Assembly: GCF_963855985.1 (NCBI RefSeq)
Contig: NC_087098.1
Span: 11,924,501 to 11,988,500 of the forward strand
Reading direction: 5' to 3'
Length of the DNA: 64,000 nucleotides
Source: Ostrinia nubilalis
Taxonomy: Eukaryota; Arthropoda; Insecta; Lepidoptera; Crambidae
Below are positions 57,887 through 64,000 of the stretch, in pieces. Both the position numbers and the translations under genes were made by a program. The notes beneath the pieces were generated by a model that was given only the letters and a program-made list of their open reading frames with translations, had not been told where the DNA came from and made no database searches. Each line of letters begins with the position of its first letter. Position 1 is the first letter of the stretch.

Positions 57887-59929
57887 CTTGAAATAAACTT
57901 ATTTGGCACTGTGGCATCTTATGTGGTTGCAATAAAAGCGATTTTGTAACAAAACATTGTGTAGTCTGATATGCTATCGACCGTAATTGGTTCGAATGTT
58001 CTTGTAATCTAGGTAGTTAACTAACAATTAATATTTATTTTTAAGTAAATAGGGTAGATTAACACCTTCTGTACATAGGGCCGATCAGTCTGGAATAAAT
58101 CGACAATAGAGTAACCCGCGTCTCATTTCTTCGGCTCCATATTCCCGGATACCAGCCTATTACCCTTCCCACCGTCCGTACTCACATACATCACAGTTCT
58201 AATGGTATTTAAGTATATTAATAGAACAAAAAGTGCTTCGTCTCAATTATGCTGCTGGAGCTGAAAATACCAAAGTGAAGGTGGAAGAAAACTTGAGTCA
58301 TCTTTGACAAGAAGGAGAATCCATAGTATCAAAACATCATCCTCCTTTGAATTTACACGTAAATCCATATAAATGTTAATATTAGTACAAGTAACTCGTA
58401 TAATATTGCAAGTGAAAACCTAACGAGTGAGCACTAGTAGTTCTGTCCGGATCAATTATTCAAAGATCAACCTTTTAGTACATGTCACATACCCATTTCG
58501 CGTAGTTATTCCTGATTGCCGATCAAGGAAATTACTGCGATTCATAGATGTATACTTATTAGGTGTCTTGACGAGGTCAGCCTGTCAAGAAAATACTAAC
58601 ATCAGGTTATACATATAGTCTCCACTGCAGGAGGACTACCCTTTTCTAACTTACCAAAGGCAGGGAGGAATTGTGTGCACTCCCTATATGTATAGGCCAG
58701 GCGAGTTGGGAGGCCTGTTTTTCACAAATCAAAATTATCAACAATTAAACCCAAACATTGACGTGTATAAGTGCTTTTTAGAAGCCTGTTGGTAGAAAAT
58801 AAATTACTTTTAATAGTATTATGTAACTATAGACAGTCTCTTCTATTTACCCTACGCACTTATGCGATCTAGTTCCTATAATGACTCTTAATGCGCGCAC
58901 GTTGTGGGTCCCCGCCGATTCCCATGTCCGTGGGCTAACCGTTCTTTTATTATGCACTACTGGGAATACATTAAGGCTTAAGAATAACTCATATGATACC
59001 TTCGTTAAGTTTTGTGTAGTTTTTGTGAAAATGGTAATTAACTTGATGATCAAATTATGATTCAGACATTCGTCTTCTTCTTTTCGTTCCTTCTTTCACA
59101 GCCTTGAGGCTATGACCGTTTATTTCTTCTAATTTAGCTATCCTTTGATATCACTTTTAAATGGTCTCGTGAGAGGACAAAATCGTGCTTATGTAACTAA
59201 CATCACAGACTCAAAATCCACAATACCGCTCGAAAATCATACGGTTAAGACTTGTCTTTGACCTTTACAAAAACTTTATTGTACCTAACGAAAGTCATAA
59301 TATTGCTATCAAGGGACTTCCTTTAATAAGATATTATATTACTGAGCATTAAAACGTTAATTACTGTTATGATTTCCTCAAGACAAACCAACAAAAAGTT
59401 AAGTGATTTGTCATCAGAACCAATAAAACCCGATGACCCAGCTATAAATTAAGGATGTAATGAAATATCTTTTACCACTGAGTAATTACTCAAATGCGTT
59501 TCCCATGTGAATTATTTTAAGATCAAAGAACTCGAAGTACGTAGGGTGTCAGTGACAGCTACTAGAAAAACCTATTCTAGGAGTGATAGGGGTTTGACAT
59601 CTCTTTGACAGCTCCTCTTGCGTATGTCACTTATGAAAATGCATGAGATACAAGGAGCGGGTTTGAATTTACAAAACCATTGAAATGCCCTGTCAGAGAC
59701 AAAGGGTTAAGTTCAAATAGTGTTTTTTAATAATAGGTGTTAAACATAATTAAAGAAACAAAAGCTTTTAAATATGATTATGTAGATACATATGACATAG
59801 AAAACGTTAACTAATGCCAGTTTCAGTCCCAAAAATATCTTTACACATTTTCATACAGATCACTGTAGCCGCATTAAGCAATAACATACATAAATTAATA
59901 TTTACAACCGTCTTGAGTCCTTCCACTCG
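57887..59929. other. Unrecognised stretch
   Basis: No gene or transposon recognised. Frames at 58427-58618 and 58847-59053 are of ordinary composition. Confidence 0.5.
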
Positions 59930-60058
59930 TTAGACCGACGATCTGGTAAATGTCACGGAAAGCAACTAGATGCAGGCTGCGCAGGACCAGTCGTTGTAGA
60001 AATCCTTGGATTAGGCCTTTGTCCAGCAGTGGGCAAAGATCCTTCGACTGAAATGATA
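59930..60058 (+). mobile_element. RTE tail, (GAAC)n-related subfamily
   Basis: AGACCGACGATCTGGTAAAT, then GATGCAGGCTGCGCAGGACC, AGAAATCCTTGGATTAGGCC and TTTGTCCAGCAGTGGGCAAA, matches the RTE 3' end on the plus strand. 5' truncated; no clear duplication. Left edge approximate. Confidence 0.8.
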
Positions 60059-60654
60059 GTGGTAATTAGTAGGTAAGTTTATTATAAAAAAATTCCAATG
60101 TATTAAAATATTTCCTCAATATTCACAATCTGTTATATTCACATCTAAATCCGTGATAATATTCGTCTCAGAACTTACAGAGGCGTTTGACTATCTACCT
60201 CTAGTCCTCTTCTATATTATGAACGCGGAATCGATGCCATAAGGTCTAATATCACACTAGACTGTCCGGTATAATGAACTAATGTCTATATTATTGGTTC
60301 TCAGTAACTGGCGGTATTGTTCTCGGGGATTGGATCGTATTGTCTCATCGATTGGCCGTATTTATAGGCGGACAACGTCATAGAGGTATACATTACGTGT
60401 GGTGCAAATTTCAGAACATTGTCTAGTTTGTACAAAATAATAATTATCTTAATACAAAAGGCATATTCATTGACAAAAAACTACTAATTAATAGCGATAA
60501 ACATGATATTTTTAATTGTTATAAAAAGTTATGATAATAAACAAAGGATATTATTACATTAAATGGTAGCTTAAATTTGGCTATTTCCCTAATATAGGTA
60601 GGACGATATTAAATACACCCTTCATTTAAAATTGTGAAGCCCAAGGAGGCAGTA
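60059..60654. other. Unrecognised stretch
   Basis: No gene or repeat recognised. Confidence 0.5.
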
Positions 60655-60662
60655 AAAAAAAG

Positions 60663-61217
60663 CCTTCAGGTTCAGGTTGTCCAATTCCCGAAATGTCCAA
60701 TTCCTGAAATGTCCAGTTCCCGAAACGTCCAATTCCCAAAATGTCGAATCTACTATTATGATGGGTTTGTTAAATAAGTCCTCATAGACTTTCTTAAAAA
60801 TATTTAATAAATAACCATACTTAAATTTTAATAATCATTTATTTATTTACAAATTATTCTTTCCTTTTTAGGTCAAAAGAAAAAATAGGTATATAAATAA
60901 CTATACATACTTGTACGAGTACTAAGTGTAGTAGCTACAATTTTTTTCTACGTACTTTTTGCAAATAATACAAATTTTCTATGTTTATAGGCCGATTTTG
61001 CAAAAACATATTAATTACTAATTTTGAAAGAAATGCTATGAGGACTTATTTAACAAACCCATTATAATAGTAGATTGGGAATTGGACGTTTCGGGAACTA
61101 GACATTTCAGGAATTGGACATTTCGGGAATTGGACATTTTGGGAATTGGACATTCTGGGAATTGGACATTTTGAAACCGTTGGACATTTTGGGAATTGGA
61201 CATTCTGAACCTGAAGG
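60663..61217. mobile_element. Fold-back element built from a 15-bp minisatellite
   Basis: Ends CCTTCAGGTTCAG and CTGAACCTGAAGG are perfect inverted repeats. Next to them the left arm has about five and the right arm about nine copies of a 15-bp unit (GGAATTGGACATTTC and variants, in opposite orientations). The inner arms share ATGAGGACTTATTTAACAAA and ATAATAGTAGATT. Flanking AAAAAAAG at 60655-60662 and 61218-61225 could be an 8-bp duplication but is low complexity. Because 15 is a multiple of three, the array is open in several frames (61036-61353 and 61046-61249 minus); these are not genes. Confidence 0.8.
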
Positions 61218-61225
61218 AAAAAAAG

Positions 61226-64000
61226 TCTATTAAAACAATAGAGAAACAAACTTTTTTGAGCATTACCCCTCGCGTATAAAAAAATACATCAACAATGTAA
61301 AGTAGCGGTCCCAACACCGCTCCCTGTTCAACACTTGATCCACTCTGAAACATCTATTATTATTGTTCGTACGACTGCGTAACATGTGAGTATTCGACAC
61401 ATGGTAGACATGGGTGGGTCCTGAAGATTTGTAGTTGACAAGTGAAATAAAGAATGCCACTTATTGTTGGTCGGGCGAGAGATAGTAAATTGTGGAGGCG
61501 GTATTTAGTCTGTTTTTGCTGTCAAACCGTGACTTGTTTGTACAGTCGCGAGATTAGCAGTTTCTATTTCGTTAAAAAGGGACAGTGAAGACAAATTAGC
61601 GTGACAAAATCTACAGAATGCACGCCTCGCTACAATGTGCGTACATAAATACTTGTGTGTAGGTAGTCGAAGATCGGATTCTAAGACGTCCATTTGATTT
61701 TAGTCCGTTTCCTGGTATAATGTTTGTTGCTATGGTAAAATTATCTACTTTTTCCAACGGCATTTCTGTTTCGTACATTTACTATCTGAATCCTAAACAT
61801 CTTACATGTCCACCACTCAAAGGTTTACTAAATGGCAAGGGACAGGTAATCTACACAAATCTTCCTCCACAATCATGACACGTTCCCAAACAGCATTCCC
61901 GGTCAATACAAGTAAATCTCGTGGAGCTATCGAAGAAAGCAGCTTACCTTGCTCGAGGTAATTTCGCTGTCCACTGCGCCAGTAAAGGGGAGGTAAGCCT
62001 GTTAAGCCTTTGTAGTTCTAGCAAGTAATACTGTCGGTACTACTGCCCTATTGGAAAAGGTTTGTTTGGTATGTTGAACTAGAATGAGCCTACATGTGTG
62101 AAAGGCATCGGAATATCTTTATCAGTTGAGCACATTAGGTACACTGCTGAACTAAGTAGGATTTCCATTGGGCTCTTTGAATACCTAACCATAAATGTAA
62201 GGTTAATTTGCTGCGTATTCATCTTGAATAAGTCAATCAGATGTAATTTTTTGTTAGTTAGGTATTTAAATTATTTGGTTCACCCAAGTGAACGTAATTG
62301 CTTCAAATAGGTACTCAAAGCGCACTCGAGTTACCGATTACAAGAATTTGTTGCTCTATTTTAATTCCAATTATTCCACATTTTTGAATTCTTGTAAAGC
62401 AGCGCAATTTGACACCAAAGCGATTTTAATTTTAATAAAAAACTCAACACAAACTGAAAGCGTTGTAAATTCAAATGAGGCTTCGTACAAAGAAAGCATC
62501 ATTAAGGTTATCAACCTCACGACCTCAGCAGTAAATTTACGCTCTTTAATATCAAATTAGCGAATAGAAAATGAAACCGACAACGTTATTAAGGGCGCGG
62601 TTAGTAAAATTACACTTAATTTGACAAACTCTGTGAAAGTCTCGGAGATGGCAGGTGGAGTAACGTTAACGCTACCTAATGTTCGGATTTACAACGTGAC
62701 AGCGGGCTTGCTGAGGTTAAATTTGCTTAGAATGTTGAATAATGTTTTGTAATGCTATAAAACATTTTGCTGGTATACTTCTTTTAAGGTACTAAGAGGA
62801 TTGGATTTGGAACTAGTGAATTTAGTAAGCGCTTAAAATTTTGACAATATTGAAGCATTGAAGACGTCTGATTTAAAACAAAACAAAAACAAAAATAACC
62901 TCAATTCTTTGAACATAGCCTTATTTGAGTTCACAACGTCGTAGTAGAAAAAAATATTCTTGCTACATAATTTGCTACCCTGACGTATTTCTAGAATTAA
63001 AAAAAACGTATTGCTATGTTTATATCGATGATAAACAAAAAACCATCACAAAGTTTCCACTCATACAAAAAATTCGCCCACATTTATCCAACCAAACCTA
63101 ATCATAATTAAGAGCCCCCACATATGAGCTCTTAACACCCTGCAGATTGATAGAAGATGATACTCATATGAATTTAATTACGATCCTGGAGATAAGAATC
63201 TCATCAAACCAGGTGTTGTTGGGAATGAAAGCATTCAACCGCAACAATACATAATGACTCTCAGTTTTGCAGGTCTATTAAAACAATTTACCAGCTTCTT
63301 TTGTTGGTCTATAATAGACAAATCCGAATCGGGCGTCCCATGGCGCTTTATAATGAAGAAAAAACTTCACAAAATGGTCACACAACAAATAAAGTGATCA
63401 TGCTATCATATGGCGAGTCAATTATAAACACAGCTTTTGTTTTTTACGACTATAATGAAACTTATACACGACGTTTAAGGTTGTGAATTTGTTAAAACAT
63501 TTATAAATCATGAAGTCGTCACGTAGCATTCCGTCAAAATACAAAACAATATAGTTCAAAGAGTAAACCAAAGCCACAAAAATAAATATGTCCCAAAGAA
63601 AACAATGGCTCCCAAAACACAAGTCGTATTAAAAATAACCACAACGGTTAAGTTGATACTTCAAAATGTGACTGCTCACTGTGTGCGGTAGACGTTGGAG
63701 GCATTTGTAAAATGAAAGGTTATTATGTTTTCACGGGCCCACACGCAAAGGCAATCGTTGGTACGTGCTCTAGCTAAAAAAACAAGGCTGGTAAAATCAA
63801 TTTGTTGTAGCAGTAACTCGTCACGTAAAACCCTACTTCTGACCTACAAATAAATCTTTTATTTAAGCCTTGTACGTACTGTACGGTTTGATATTTAGGT
63901 AGTTTTTCATCTGACTCAACTGCTTTAAAATTTTGCCTCATGCATTGCTGAATATAATGAACCCTTTAAAAATTGCTGATTCAAAAATCTTCAAACCCGT
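61226..64000. other. Unrecognised stretch to window end
   Basis: No gene or transposon recognised. Frames at 61505-61693 minus, 62098-62310 plus, 62288-62560 plus and 63422-63622 minus are rich in Asn, Ile, Phe and Leu, as AT-rich DNA gives. Slightly CG-richer pieces are at 61860-62000 and 63660-63770. Confidence 0.45.

Noticed and set aside
61036..61353. Minus-strand ORF with repeated NVQFPKCPIP-like units
   Set aside because: A 15-bp minisatellite is open in several frames; repeat units read as protein in each frame show it is not coding.

Overview
This window looks like non-coding, AT-rich nuclear DNA from a lepidopteran, probably a ditrysian moth and possibly a noctuid. The lineage call is from memory of repeat families, not a search. 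It rests on RTE-type LINE tails ending in (ATG)n or (GAAC)n, Helitron-like elements ending in CTAG after a GC hairpin, a widespread moth repeat with the GGGTACAGAACCCTAAAA end, and many short inverted-repeat elements. I found no host coding exon I can defend, no cellular tRNA or rRNA gene and no CRISPR array. It is best read as a gene desert or the inside of a very large intron.

Layout. 1-8.1 kb: unrecognised single-copy-looking DNA with two CG-rich patches (about 380-620 and 1910-2200). 8.1-18.7 kb: dense transposon graveyard. A 1.9-kb hAT-type element with an 8-bp target duplication encloses a decayed RTE reverse transcriptase. It is followed by 5'-truncated RTE insertions, two tRNA-like SINEs, a Helitron nested in a Helitron, and an old dispersed repeat split by about 3.3 kb. 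20.3-22.0 kb: a TATA-type promoter candidate and a second, uninterrupted copy of that dispersed repeat. 22-31 kb: mostly unrecognised, with two TWA-flanked short inverted-repeat elements (MITEs). 31-34.1 kb: a 518-bp Helitron with a (TCTG)11 microsatellite and a three-element nest (RTE and Harbinger-like MITE inside a hAT-like element). 38-43.3 kb: more MITEs, a four-unit A-B-A-B tandem repeat, and MITEs inserted in MITEs. 45-48.1 kb: a small MITE family and a 1.1-kb fold-back element with arms of about 457 bp. 48-64 kb: mostly unrecognised, with a CG-rich splice-donor-bearing patch near 50.6-50.9 kb, LINE tails, a second Harbinger-like copy, a hAT-like MITE and a fold-back element built from a 15-bp minisatellite.

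The parts do not form a working pathway. What they record is a layered insertion history, much of it ordered by target-site duplications visible in the sequence. The only protein-coding traces I recognise are broken reverse transcriptase pieces on the minus strand at 8.5-9.8 kb, plus the C-terminal fragment of the same protein family at about 14.3 kb. I did not find a convincing new biological system. The strongest unusual structures are the 1.1-kb fold-back, the A-B-A-B array, the 5'-inverted RTE insertion, and the dispersed repeat whose two copies define an internal insertion point.
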